Source: DATHTS01 sp041940425
GTDB lineage: Bacteria; Acidobacteriota; Blastocatellia; Pyrinomonadales; Pyrinomonadaceae
Reading direction: 5' to 3'
NCBI GenBank assembly: GCA_041940425.1
Contig: JBGTSF010000003.1
Location: forward strand, 62,001 to 126,000
DNA length: 64,000 nucleotides
Shown: piece after piece, positions 48,490-57,242 of the stretch
Layout: every line of letters starts with the position of its first letter
How positions within the stretch are numbered: position 1 is the first letter of the stretch
Made by a program: the position numbers and the translations under genes
The notes under the pieces: model-generated
The model's database searches: none
What the model saw: the letters and a program-made list of their open reading frames with translations, nothing else
What the model was told of the DNA's origin: nothing

Positions 48490-50418
48490 TTATTCAAGAT
48501 TCATCCGCCGCATCAAACCGGCAAATTGCGGCTCGGCTCGCAGGTTGTTCCATTTCGGTTCGACTTTCAGAAATGTCATTCGCGGGTCTCTCTGCTCAAA
48601 ACCGCGTTCGAGCCATGCGAAAGTTTTGTCGCGCTCGCCCAGCCCGTTGTAGATCAGCGCGATCTGATACGGCGAAACGTAACGCTCTTTTGATAAATTC
48701 AATAATTTTTCAAGTTCCTCCCGCGCTTCCGCCGGTTTGCCAGATTTGACCAGCGCGTAGCAAAGCAAAGCGACCGGCTGACCGCCGAGGCTGTTTAAAT
48801 CTCCGGCTTTACGCGCTTCGGCGATTGCTTCCGTGTGCATTCCTTTTTCGATTAAGGCACTGGCGGCAAACAAATGCGCCAGACCGAAATTCGCGTCCAA
48901 TTCAAAAGTTTTTTGCAGTTTTGCCAATGCTTCGTCCGGTTTTCCGGCGTGAAGCAGAAATTGTCCTTCGAGCGCGTTGATGACCAGAGAAAGCGGATCG
49001 AGTTCTCCGGCTCGTTTCGCTTCGGCGAGCGCATCGGCGTGCCGTCCGGTGTTTGAAAGCAGATAGGCGTAAAAAATATGCGCGTCGGCGTTGTTCGGAT
49101 TAAGCTGTAAAGCGCGTCGCAGTTGATCTTCGGCTGCCTGCGGATTCCAGTCATACCAAAAAATTATCGAGCTGAGCGAAGTGTGCGCTTCGGCGAGCGA
49201 CGGATCAATTTCAAGCGCCTTGAGTGCCGCCGCTTTCGCTTTCGGCATAACGTCGGTCGCCGGAATCTCGCCCGAAAGCGCCTGCGCCCGATACGCATCC
49301 GAAAGTCCCGTGTAGGCGAGAGCGTATGACGGATCAACTTCTATCGTCTGCTGAAAATATGAAATTCCTTTTTGAATTTCCGGCGGCGTTAATTTGAATG
49401 TGTGATAACGCCCTTTCAGATAGAGCCGGTAAGCCTCCGAATTTTCGGTGTAGCGTTTAGCTAACTGCCGTTGTTCGGAATCGGTCAGTTTCAGACGCAG
49501 ATTGCTGACGACCGCCTGCGCGATCTCGTTCTGCGCGCCGATGATGTCGCCCGAAGTTTTAACAAACTGACTGCCCCAGATTTGCGATTCGTCTTTGCCG
49601 TCAATCAGGCGGATGCTGATGACTAATTTGTCTTCGATCTGCCGGATGTCGCCCGTAACCAGAGTTTCCACGCCGAGCTGAGCGGCGATGTTTTTCGCGT
49701 CGGTTTGATTTTGCCTGAAGCGGAAAGCGGAATTTCTCGACATCACTTTTAGGTCGGAAATCTGCGACAGGTTATTAATTATGCTTTCGGTAATTCCGTC
49801 CGAAAGATATTCGATGTCCGCACTGCCGCTTTCAATTTGAAAGGGCAAAACGGCGATTGACTTGATTTGTTCGGTGTTCCGTTTACCGAGAAACCAAGCG
49901 GCAAGAATAACGGCGGCAAATAAGATGACGACGGGCAAAGCCGCTCGAAGCCATTTTGGATTTCGGATTTCGGATTTCGGATTTCGGATTTTCGGACTTT
50001 CGATTTTCGATTCATTTTCCGAAATTTTCATTTCCGCCGCTTCCGTTTTATCGGCAGTTGGCTTTGATTCCGGCATTTCCGCCTGTTCGGCAACTTCCGC
50101 GATAAATTGATAACCGCGTTTATGGACGGTTTTGACATAGCGCGGCGCGGCGGCATCGTCGCCGAGTTCGCGGCGAATCTCTTTGACGGCACGCATCAGA
50201 GCGTTGTCGGTAACAAAAGTTTCCTTCCAGACCGCATCGAATATTTCCTGTTTTTCGACCACGCGCCCGCGCTTTTCGATCAGATAGACGAGAACGTCAA
50301 AGGCGCGCGGCGTGAGCGATTTTGCCTCGCCGTTTTTGGACACCCGAAAATTGCCGCGCTCGATGATGATGTCGTCGAAAAGGTAGCGACTTTCGCTTGA
50401 AAATTTCGAATTTTCCAT
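48490..50418 (-). CDS. Winged-helix (OmpR/CadC-type), TolB-like and TPR regulator
   Basis: 642 residues. Winged-helix DNA-binding domain ~10-112 (GEAKSLTPRAFDVLVYLIEK, YVKTVHKRGYQFIAEV). A linker ~113-155 partly encoded by heptad repeats (IRNPKSEIRNPK). One membrane helix ~158-178. A periplasmic TolB/adenylyl-cyclase-associated domain (IAVLPFQIESGSADIEYLSD...ITESIINNLSQISDL) and ~6-8 TPRs. CadC-type proteins sense outside signals and bind DNA directly from the membrane; this architecture is abundant in Acidobacteria. Signal unknown. Confidence 0.92.
   Translation of the reverse strand: MENSKFSSESRYLFDDIIIERGNFRVSKNGEAKSLTPRAFDVLVYLIEKRGRVVEKQEIFDAVWKETFVTDNALMRAVKEIRRELGDDAAAPRYVKTVHKRGYQFIAEVAEQAEMPESKPTADKTEAAEMKISENESKIESPKIRNPKSEIRNPKWLRAALPVVILFAAVILAAWFLGKRNTEQIKSIAVLPFQIESGSADIEYLSDGITESIINNLSQISDLKVMSRNSAFRFRQNQTDAKNIAAQLGVETLVTGDIRQIEDKLVISIRLIDGKDESQIWGSQFVKTSGDIIGAQNEIAQAVVSNLRLKLTDSEQRQLAKRYTENSEAYRLYLKGRYHTFKLTPPEIQKGISYFQQTIEVDPSYALAYTGLSDAYRAQALSGEIPATDVMPKAKAAALKALEIDPSLAEAHTSLSSIIFWYDWNPQAAEDQLRRALQLNPNNADAHIFYAYLLSNTGRHADALAEAKRAGELDPLSLVINALEGQFLLHAGKPDEALAKLQKTFELDANFGLAHLFAASALIEKGMHTEAIAEARKAGDLNSLGGQPVALLCYALVKSGKPAEAREELEKLLNLSKERYVSPYQIALIYNGLGERDKTFAWLERGFEQRDPRMTFLKVEPKWNNLRAEPQFAGLMRRMNLE
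49957..49993. repeat. In-frame tandem GGATTTC heptads in the regulator linker
   Basis: Four to five direct copies of GGATTTC at 49958, 49965, 49972, 49979 (and a variant at 49986). Read on the minus strand they encode the 7-residue-periodic linker peptide EIRNPKSEIRNPK. Unlike the intergenic elements there is no inverted partner. Confidence 0.92.
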
Positions 50419-50573
50419 AGACGCAAGCCAGAAAATGCCGAAAACAAAAAAAGGACAGCAAAATGTCAGATTATGGTCAGGTTTCGGTCATGCTTTGTGT
50501 TCTCGCCGCTAATTATAATCCAACTCAATGATTTTCAAAAGGAAATCTAAAAATCAAAAAGGAGACACTATTT

Positions 50574-51119
50574 ATGAAATCGAAATTGAACTTAAAACGA
50601 ATCGCAGCCACGACCTTCGGCGGACTGCTTTTTTTCAGCCTGCTGGCGGCGGGAATTTCCATCGCCGGCAGTCTGACCGGAATTAACACGGTCGCGCACG
50701 CGCAGACGGAAAAGGAATCCGAGAACGAACGAGCATCTCACGGAGCATCAAACCGCTGCGGCATCGAAAGCCTGATGGGCAGCTATGCCGCCATCGGCGA
50801 CGGTTTTGCCGCGCCGCCGCCAAATACGCCCGTCCCGTTCGCCACCGTCAATCTGATGACATTCGACGGCAGCGGCAATCTGACGAACAAAGTTACGCGC
50901 AGCAACAACGGCAATATCTCGCGCGCCGTTGATTCCGGGACATACACCGTCAACGCCGACTGTACCGGAACGATGACCATCATGACACCGAACCCGCCGT
51001 TTCAGCTCACCTTCGATCTGGTAATAGCCGATCTGCGTTGGGGGCAAGGCAGAGAATTTTACTTCATCGCCACCACACCCGGCGGCGCAGTTACGGCTTC
51101 CGCAAAGCGGATTCAATAA
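50574..51119 (+). CDS. Secreted protein of unknown function
   Basis: 181 residues with an N-terminal basic and hydrophobic export signal (KLNLKRIAATTFGGLLFFSL...AGISIAG) ending near VAHAQ. A beta-rich domain with two cysteines (CGIESLMGSYAAIGDGF... YTVNADCTGTMTIM) that could form a disulfide follows. The pattern GSY-A...FDGSGN-(L)...GTYTVN-x-DCTGT resembles a lipocalin-like secreted family common in soil bacteria. Ligand unknown. Ribosome site AAGGAGACA upstream. Ends at a terminator. Confidence 0.75.
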   Translation: MKSKLNLKRIAATTFGGLLFFSLLAAGISIAGSLTGINTVAHAQTEKESENERASHGASNRCGIESLMGSYAAIGDGFAAPPPNTPVPFATVNLMTFDGSGNLTNKVTRSNNGNISRAVDSGTYTVNADCTGTMTIMTPNPPFQLTFDLVIADLRWGQGREFYFIATTPGGAVTASAKRIQ

Positions 51120-51147
51120 AAAACGCGGATTTTACTTAAAAGACAGC

Positions 51148-51194
51148 AAGACGGGAATATAAATAACTTTGATCTTTTATATTCCCGTCTTTTC
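51148..51194 (+). terminator. Intrinsic terminator after the secreted protein gene
   Basis: AAGACGGGAATATAAA (51148-51163) pairs with TTTTATATTCCCGTCTT (51175-51191), followed by T. A 100-codon frame that appears to begin here does so at a TTG in the loop and is not taken as a gene. Confidence 0.9.
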
Positions 51195-51269
51195 ACATTC
51201 CGTTTACTATTTAAACTGTTCTAAACAAACCGGCGACTCATCTTTCCTTGTCAGCAGGCGGACTAAACA

Positions 51270-51480
51270 CATCCGCAACTCGTCTGCACTCATCCGCAAC
51301 TCATCTGCACTCATCCGCAAGTCATCTCAACCAATCCGCAAGCGTTCTTCACCAATCCGCAAGTCATCTCAACCAATCCGCAACTCGTCTGCACTCATCC
51401 GCAGGTCATCTCAACTGATCCGCAAGTTATCTGCACTAACCGGCAGGTCGTCTGCACTCGTCGGCAGATAGTTTTCAAAC
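51270..51480. repeat. Array of about ten 21-bp tandem repeats
   Basis: Direct units of 21 bp, type CATCCGCAACTCATCTGCAC+T, from 51270 to about 51480. Variants are AATCCGCAAGTCATCTCAAC+C and GATCCGCAAGTTATCTGCAC+T; the last unit is decayed. One more degenerate unit may precede (ACCGGCGACTCATC). The period of 21 equals three heptads and seven codons; the frame across it repeats IR-x-SS-x-x. No spacers, so not CRISPR. Confidence 0.93.
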
Positions 51481-51567
51481 ACTCTCAAAGAAGCTGTCTA
51501 AACAGTTTTTTTCGATCTTGTAATGTGAATCCGAATTTAATTTGCGTTGATATATTTGAAACACCTA

Positions 51568-51750
51568 CCGCGAAGCGCGGATAGCCGCGTCCCTTTAGGG
51601 CGCGGCATTGATCAGTTAATAAAAAAAAAGGCGTTTTAACGCCCTTCTTTCCGTCGGTTTCAGCCATTATCAAGGACGTTAAAACGCCCTTTTGCCAGAT
51701 TATTCATTCCGACCGCGCTCTAAAGGAGCGCGGCTATTTGCGCTTCGCGG
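51568..51750. repeat. Nested palindrome beside alaS
   Basis: Outer arms 51568-51605 and 51713-51750 (38 nt each; cores CCGCGAAGCGC, ATAGCCGCG, CCTTTAGGGCGCGG) pair with about five mismatches. Inside them, 51624-51642 (AAAGGCGTTTTAACGCCC) pairs with 51675-51693. It lies between the 21-bp array and the alaS stop, in a gene-free stretch 51120-51820. Confidence 0.88.
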
Positions 51751-51820
51751 GGAAAGCGAGGCGGCAAGACATCTTCATTTCTCATAAGTGAGCGAATTTG
51801 TTAACGCCATTATTAACTTA

Positions 51821-54691
51821 TCATCCGAGCATTTGCTCGACCGATTTGTAACTCGCTTCCAAAGCATCACCCAATTTGCTCGCGTCCGTTCCGCCGCCTT
51901 CTGCCATATCGGGTTTGCCGCCGCCTCGACCGCCGACGATGGGCGCGATTTCCTGGACGATCTTTCCGGCTTTTATTTTGTCGGTCAGATCGTCGGACAC
52001 GCGGACGATGAACGAGACTTTTTCGTCTTCGGTTCTGCCCAAAACGACCACGCCGGATTTTATTTTGGCGAGAAGCGTGTCGGACAGATGGCGCATTCCG
52101 CCTTTATCTAAACCTTCGACGATCTTTGTGATGACTTTTACGCCGTTGATCTCTTTTGCCTCGTCGCCGTTTGACGACGCGCTTGAAATCGCGCCGGTGG
52201 CGATCTTCATTTTTAATTCGTCATTTTCACGTTTCGCGCGTTTTAATTCTTCCTGCAATTTTTCAATCGCGTTCGGCAGATTGTCGCGCTGGGCTTTGGC
52301 GATCTGGACGGCTTCGGCGATGAGTTTTTCGTCTTCGCGGAAACGTCTGATCGAATCGAAACCCGTAATCGCACGAATGCGGCGCACGCCCGAAGCAATC
52401 GCTTCGTCGGAAGTGATCTTAAAAGTGCCGATGTCGCCCGTCGCGCGAACGTGCGTTCCGCCGCAGAGTTCCATGGAAAACTCGCCGCCGCCGACCGACA
52501 AAACGCGCACGTCCGCGCCGTATTTTTCGCCGAACAGCGCGACCGCGCCGGAACGCATCGCTTCCTCGATCGCCATAATATTCGTGTTAACCGGATGATT
52601 TTCCAGAATGTAGCGGTTGACTAAATCCTCGATCTCGGTAATTTCCGCCTCCGACAGCGGTTGATAATGCGTAAAATCGAACCGCAGATATGTCGGTGCG
52701 ACGACCGAACCGGCTTGTTTGACATGCGTGCCGAGAACTTCTTTGAGCGCGGCGTGAACGAGATGCGTCGCCGTATGATTGCGTCTGGTCGCATCGCGCT
52801 TTTCAACATCAACCGTCGCCGAAACCGTATCGCCGATCTTGACGCTGCCCTTTTCGATCTTCGATTTATGCAGAATAATTCCCTGCACGGGCGCGAATGT
52901 ATCGAGAACGCGAGCAGTGAGCGGTGAGCGGTCAGCAGTTTCTCCATTCTGCTCACTGCTTACTGCTAACGGCTTACTGATAAACCCTGTATCGCCGACC
53001 TGTCCGCCCGCTTCGGCGTAAAACGGCGTGTGATCGAGAACGATCAAACCTTCGTCGCCTTCGGTTAATTGTTCGACTCGTTCATCGTTTTTGACCAAAG
53101 CGATGACTTTCGCGTCTTCAACATGCGTTTCTTCGTAACCGCGAAAAGTTGATTTGACGGAAGTTCGTTCTAAAGCTGTGTAAATCGGATTGATTTTTTC
53201 GGCTTGTTTTGTTTTGCCAATTTCAGAAGTTTGTTGAAGCTTTTGTTTAGATTCACTTATTAAAAAGTTGAATTCTTCCTCACTTAATTCCCTAACTCTG
53301 ATTGTTTGTATTTTGGCTTTTCCATCAATATTGATTTTACTTCCTGCAAGAATAACGTCATTTTGAGACAACGCAACATAGGCTAAATCAATTGGCAATC
53401 CATAAGTATCATTCAATATTGCTATATCAACTACGCGAGGATAGGTTATTAATTTTGCATCGGTTTCCTCGTTAGGATTATCTAAAGCATATTTCAGCGC
53501 TGCCCTTGCTTTAACATATTCTTCAATAATGAAGTTCAACTTTTTCAGACTGACCGTTAGCGTATTTCCAAATCTTTCCTCTTCGAGGCGCACCATTTTG
53601 CCGATGAAATCGCGTTGAACTTCGAGTTCGGGAAAAGCGTCTTTCATCTGCTCGACGACGAAATCGCAGACTTTGTGAAAAAACAAATCCTGAAATCCGA
53701 GATGCTCGCGCCCGTGATAGATGGCGCGGCGCATGATCTTCCGCAGAACGTAATTTCTGCCTTCGTTACCCGGCAAAATCCCGTCGGCGATGGCAAAGGC
53801 GGTCGCCCGCGCATGGTCGGCAACGACGCGCATCGCAAAACCGCTCTGCGTTCCGGCTTCGTAAAATCTTTCGGCTAATTCCGCAGTTTTATTGATGATC
53901 GGTTTTATCAGATCGGTTTCATAATTGGTCGAAACGCCCTGCAAGACCGCCGCCATTCGTTCGAGTCCTGCGCCCGTGTCAACCGACGGCGCGGGCAGAG
54001 GCGTTAGAGTAAAACCGCCTTTGCCGTCTTCCGCGCGGTCGAACTGCATAAAGACGAGATTCCAGATTTCCATCGTCGTGTCGCCCTCGTCATTGTTCAC
54101 GAATTCGGCGCGGTTTTTTTCCGGGTTTTCCGGCTCGTCGCCCATATAATAATGAATTTCCGAACACGGTCCGCACGGTCCGGTGTCGCCCATCTGCCAG
54201 AAATTATCCTTTTTGCCGAAACGCAAAACCCGCTCTTTCGGCGCGCCGGCTTTTATCCAAAGTTCTTCGGCTTCCACATCCGCTCCAACTTCTTCGTCGC
54301 CTTCGAAAACGGTGAACCACAATCTCTGCGGATCGAGTTTCAGTTCATTGACGAGAAAATCCCACGCGAAATTTATCGCATCTTCTTTGAAATAATCGCC
54401 GAACGAAAAATTGCCGAGCATTTCAAAAAACGTGTGATGCCGCGCCGTCTTTCCGACTTCGTCGAGGTCGTTGTGCTTGCCGCCCGCGCGGATACATTTT
54501 TGCGAACTCGTCGCGCGCGAGTAATCGCGTTTTTCATTGCCGAGAAAAACGTCTTTAAATTGATTCATTCCCGCGTTGACAAACAAAAGCGTCGGATCGT
54601 TTGCCGGAAGAAGCGGACTGGAATGGACTTGTTTATGCCCGTTCTTTTCAAAGTATTCTAAAAATTTCTGTCTGATTTCACTGCCTTTCAT
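51821..54691 (-). CDS. alaS: Alanyl-tRNA synthetase with a repeat-encoded insertion
   Basis: 956 residues; charges tRNA(Ala) with alanine. Class II catalytic core 1-~370 (RQKFLEYFEKNGHKQVHSSP, motif 2 region, GDTGPCGPCSEIHYYMGDE within it). Editing domain zinc ligands H639-x3-H643 (HTATH) and C743GGTH747, and a C-terminal C-Ala domain with GGRGGGKPDMAEGGG. Two oddities. Residues 572-592 (52916-52978) are the translation of an AGCAGTG-type palindrome between GDTGF and ARVLDT. Residues ~385-500 are encoded by visibly A+T-richer DNA and are longer than usual. The frame is intact throughout, so the enzyme is presumably active. Confidence 0.95.
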   Translation of the reverse strand: MKGSEIRQKFLEYFEKNGHKQVHSSPLLPANDPTLLFVNAGMNQFKDVFLGNEKRDYSRATSSQKCIRAGGKHNDLDEVGKTARHHTFFEMLGNFSFGDYFKEDAINFAWDFLVNELKLDPQRLWFTVFEGDEEVGADVEAEELWIKAGAPKERVLRFGKKDNFWQMGDTGPCGPCSEIHYYMGDEPENPEKNRAEFVNNDEGDTTMEIWNLVFMQFDRAEDGKGGFTLTPLPAPSVDTGAGLERMAAVLQGVSTNYETDLIKPIINKTAELAERFYEAGTQSGFAMRVVADHARATAFAIADGILPGNEGRNYVLRKIMRRAIYHGREHLGFQDLFFHKVCDFVVEQMKDAFPELEVQRDFIGKMVRLEEERFGNTLTVSLKKLNFIIEEYVKARAALKYALDNPNEETDAKLITYPRVVDIAILNDTYGLPIDLAYVALSQNDVILAGSKINIDGKAKIQTIRVRELSEEEFNFLISESKQKLQQTSEIGKTKQAEKINPIYTALERTSVKSTFRGYEETHVEDAKVIALVKNDERVEQLTEGDEGLIVLDHTPFYAEAGGQVGDTGFISKPLAVSSEQNGETADRSPLTARVLDTFAPVQGIILHKSKIEKGSVKIGDTVSATVDVEKRDATRRNHTATHLVHAALKEVLGTHVKQAGSVVAPTYLRFDFTHYQPLSEAEITEIEDLVNRYILENHPVNTNIMAIEEAMRSGAVALFGEKYGADVRVLSVGGGEFSMELCGGTHVRATGDIGTFKITSDEAIASGVRRIRAITGFDSIRRFREDEKLIAEAVQIAKAQRDNLPNAIEKLQEELKRAKRENDELKMKIATGAISSASSNGDEAKEINGVKVITKIVEGLDKGGMRHLSDTLLAKIKSGVVVLGRTEDEKVSFIVRVSDDLTDKIKAGKIVQEIAPIVGGRGGGKPDMAEGGGTDASKLGDALEASYKSVEQMLG
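52913..52980. repeat. Heptad palindrome inside the alaS coding region
   Basis: The left arm 52913-52938 (AGCAGTG-AGCGGTG-AGCGGTC-AGCAG) and right arm 52949-52980 (complement of AGTAAGC and AGTGAGC units) surround a 10-nt loop. The part replacing normal alaS sequence is 63 bp (9 heptads, 21 codons), so the frame is kept. Confidence 0.92.
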
Positions 54692-54780
54692 AAAAGTTTT
54701 ATAAAATAAATTTTTATTTTCAGATAAATTTTATCACGCCGGAGCGAATCAAAGTAAAACGCTCGCGGAAACTTTAAATA

Positions 54781-54818
54781 AAAAAAGCCGGACGCTTGCT
54801 TTGCCGTCCGGCTTTTTT
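54781..54818 (-). terminator. Intrinsic terminator after polA
   Basis: AAAAAAGCCGGACG (54781-54794) pairs with CGTCCGGCTTTTTT (54805-54818). It lies just past the polA stop on the minus strand (54842) and upstream of alaS. Confidence 0.92.
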
Positions 54819-54841
54819 GCGAATTTTTATTGCGGCTGAAA

Positions 54842-56617
54842 TTATTTCGTCCATTCGTCGGCGATGTGAACGTCAACCTTGACGGGAACTTTTTTGATGA
54901 TTTCCTCGCCCGCGTCGCACATCGCATCTTCAAGATTTTTGGCGGAAATTTCCGCTTCGTCCGCGCCGCATTCGAGAATAACTTCGTCGTGAACGATATT
55001 GACGAGTTTGGCGGAAGTGCCGCGAATCTTTTCATGCAGAAGATGCAGAGCGCGTTTCAAAATATCCGCGCTCGTTCCCTGGATCGGAAAATTCTTGCCG
55101 TTACGCTGGGCGGCGGCGACCTGTGAACGGTCGTTTTCGTCAAAGCGGAAACGGAGCATTCTGCCCGAAGCGGTGCGTGCCGTTCGTTCCGCGACGACTT
55201 TTCGCGCCGCTTCACGAAGCCAGCCGTCAAGTCCGCGATAGGTAGCAAAATAGCGGCGCATCACGTCTTCGGCTTCGCGCTGGGAAAGTCCCGTCATCAG
55301 AGCGAATCGCTGTGCGCCGATGCCGTAAACAACGCCGAAATTCAGACGCTTGGCAAAACTTCTCTGGTCGGCAGTAACGTCTTCGGGTTTAACGCGGAAA
55401 ACCTGCGCGGCGGTCGCGCGGTGAAAATCTTCGCCCGACTGAAAGGCTTTAATAAAATTTTCGTCATTGGAAAAATCGGCTAAAATCCGAAGTTCGACCT
55501 GCGAATAATCGGCGATAACGAGTTTTTTGCCTTCAGGGGCGCGGAAACATCTTCGATAGGCTTCCTCGTGCGGTATCTGCTGGAGATTCGGATTGTTGCA
55601 CGAAAATCTGCCGGTCGGCGCGCCGATCTGACGAAAATCGGCGTGAATTCTGCCGGTTTCGGGTTTGATGTATTCGAGAATATTTTCGCCGAAACTCGAA
55701 ATTGCTTTCGCCACACCGCGATATTCCAAGAGTTTGGCGACAACCGGATAATCGGCGGCGAGCGGCTGTAATTGCCACCCGCGCGTCGTTTCGGGAACCG
55801 GAACGCCTAAATTTTTCAGCGCGTCCGTTACCTGCGCCTGCGAGTCGAGATTTATTTCCGCCACGCCGAAAAGCGAAGCCTGCGCGACCCCGGCGGAAAG
55901 CATCTGTTGGAGTTCGAGCGCGACGACCGACTGTTCTTTTTTTACTTTTTCGAGCTGTTCGCGCCACAGCACAGCGTCCAGATAAAAGCCGTTGACCTCC
56001 ATCTGCGCGATCGGCATCACGCAGTCGAATTCTAATTTTGCGACTTTGACAAGCACGTCCTGCTTTAATCTTTCGACGACTTTTTCCCGCAGACCGACCA
56101 TAATCGCCGCGTCTTTTGCCGCGTATTGAATCTGCGCGTCCGAAAGTTCCGCTGCGTTCCAATCGGAAACCTGCTCCGATTTATCAACCTCGATGCCGAG
56201 AAAAAAATTAGCGACTTCCGCCAAGTTATGCCGCCGGTCTTGATCGCCTGCCGCGATGAGCTGACTGGCAAGCAGAGTATCGAAAATGCCGCCGATGTCC
56301 GTGCCGAGATGATGACAAACCCATTTCGCGTCGAATTTCGCGTTGTGCGCGATCTTGATCGGCTTCGGCGCGGCGAGCAGTTCACGCAGAGGCGCGAGTT
56401 CCGGCAGAGTTTTTAAATCGCCTTTTTCTCGAAAAGGCATCAGGTCAATGACCTTCGTATCGCGCCCGTTGCTGAGCTGAACGAGGCGAATGTTTCCGTC
56501 ATACGGATCGAGTTCGGTCGTTTCGGTATCAAAGCCTAAATAGTCTTCCGTCTTGAGCTGTTCGCACGCTTCGCGCAAGGTGTCCGCGTCTTTGATAAGC
56601 TGAAAATAAATTTCCAT
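54842..56617 (-). CDS. polA: DNA polymerase I without 5' nuclease domain
   Basis: 591 residues from the ATG at 56617 (MEIYFQLIKD). N-terminal 3'-5' proofreading exonuclease with all acidic residues: D30/E32 (FDTET), D96 (HNAKFDAKW) and D169 (YAAKD). Polymerase domain with motif A D370 (VIADYSQVELRIL), motif B (RSFAKRLNFGVVYGIG, 419-434) and motif C H543-D544-E545. The 5'-3' exonuclease domain of classical Pol I is absent, so primer removal must come from another protein. The frame extends 24 codons upstream, but these are translation of the GGTAAAT heptads. Confidence 0.94.
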   Translation of the reverse strand: MEIYFQLIKDADTLREACEQLKTEDYLGFDTETTELDPYDGNIRLVQLSNGRDTKVIDLMPFREKGDLKTLPELAPLRELLAAPKPIKIAHNAKFDAKWVCHHLGTDIGGIFDTLLASQLIAAGDQDRRHNLAEVANFFLGIEVDKSEQVSDWNAAELSDAQIQYAAKDAAIMVGLREKVVERLKQDVLVKVAKLEFDCVMPIAQMEVNGFYLDAVLWREQLEKVKKEQSVVALELQQMLSAGVAQASLFGVAEINLDSQAQVTDALKNLGVPVPETTRGWQLQPLAADYPVVAKLLEYRGVAKAISSFGENILEYIKPETGRIHADFRQIGAPTGRFSCNNPNLQQIPHEEAYRRCFRAPEGKKLVIADYSQVELRILADFSNDENFIKAFQSGEDFHRATAAQVFRVKPEDVTADQRSFAKRLNFGVVYGIGAQRFALMTGLSQREAEDVMRRYFATYRGLDGWLREAARKVVAERTARTASGRMLRFRFDENDRSQVAAAQRNGKNFPIQGTSADILKRALHLLHEKIRGTSAKLVNIVHDEVILECGADEAEISAKNLEDAMCDAGEEIIKKVPVKVDVHIADEWTK

Positions 56618-56623
56618 GTTTTT

Positions 56624-56851
56624 AATGGTAAATGGTAAATGGTAAATGGTAAATGGCGGATGAAAGCAAATTATCAAATTATTTTTCAATCAAAAAAATA
56701 AAACCACAGATTCTCACAGATGCGCACTGATTTTACTTAGTTTATCTGTGTTTATCTGTGAGAATCTGTGGTTTTATGAGCTTAATATATTTCATTCAAC
56801 CGACTAAAATTCTGTAAATCCGCCGTTTACCATTTACCATTTACCATTTTT
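56624..56851. repeat. GGTAAAT heptad palindrome enclosing a second palindrome
   Basis: Outer arms 56624-56661 (five tandem GGTAAAT units, then GGCGGAT) and 56818-56851 (the complement). In the loop a perfect 22-bp stem, 56700-56721/56754-56775, is built of CACAGATTCTCACAGAT words. It starts 6 bp before the polA start codon on its 5' side. Confidence 0.93.
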
Positions 56852-57242
56852 CTTCTATACTAAGCGAAGTTTGCTTGAAGAAAATCGAATATTTGCAAAC
56901 AAGAAAGATTTTTTAAGAATTTTTACGATTAGTTTTAATTGATATATAGAGCGGGTTTCGAGCGCGATTGAAAAAGAAATTTTTACGCGCTCCCTGTTTT
57001 TGAAAACAAATAAAAGCAAGAGATTCCTTTGTGAGAAAACTTACTCTTCCGAGCGTTTTGAACCGGGTTTCAAAATCAATCGAAAACTTTAAATTTATCC
57101 CCGCAAAACCGCAAACGGCGGTTTTAAGGAATCAGTCTGTAAAAATCTCAATTTAATCTTACAAAAGTTTGCCTTCCCTCGAAAAAACTACTTTCTTCAA
57201 GCCGAAAACTTAAAAATTTTTGTAAGGAAAATTCTACAATTT
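56852..57242 (+). other. Gene-free leader region upstream of rng
   Basis: About 390 bp of A+T-rich DNA with no gene. GCTTGAAGAAAA near 56874 and TTTCTTCAAGC near 57193 are complementary and could close a long fold. AAAACCGC-AAACG-GCGGTTTT (57105-57125) is a clear local hairpin. RNase E mRNAs in other bacteria carry structured leaders used for autoregulation, so this may be an rng leader (inference). The final TAAGGAAAATTCTACAATTT supplies a ribosome site (AAGGAAA). Confidence 0.4.

Noticed and set aside
51169..51471. A 100-codon open frame with IR-x-SS-x-x peptide repeats
   Set aside because: It starts at a TTG inside a terminator loop and is only the translation of the 21-bp array; no ribosome site.
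51270..51480. CRISPR array
   Set aside because: Units are contiguous 21-bp direct repeats without spacers, and no cas gene is present.
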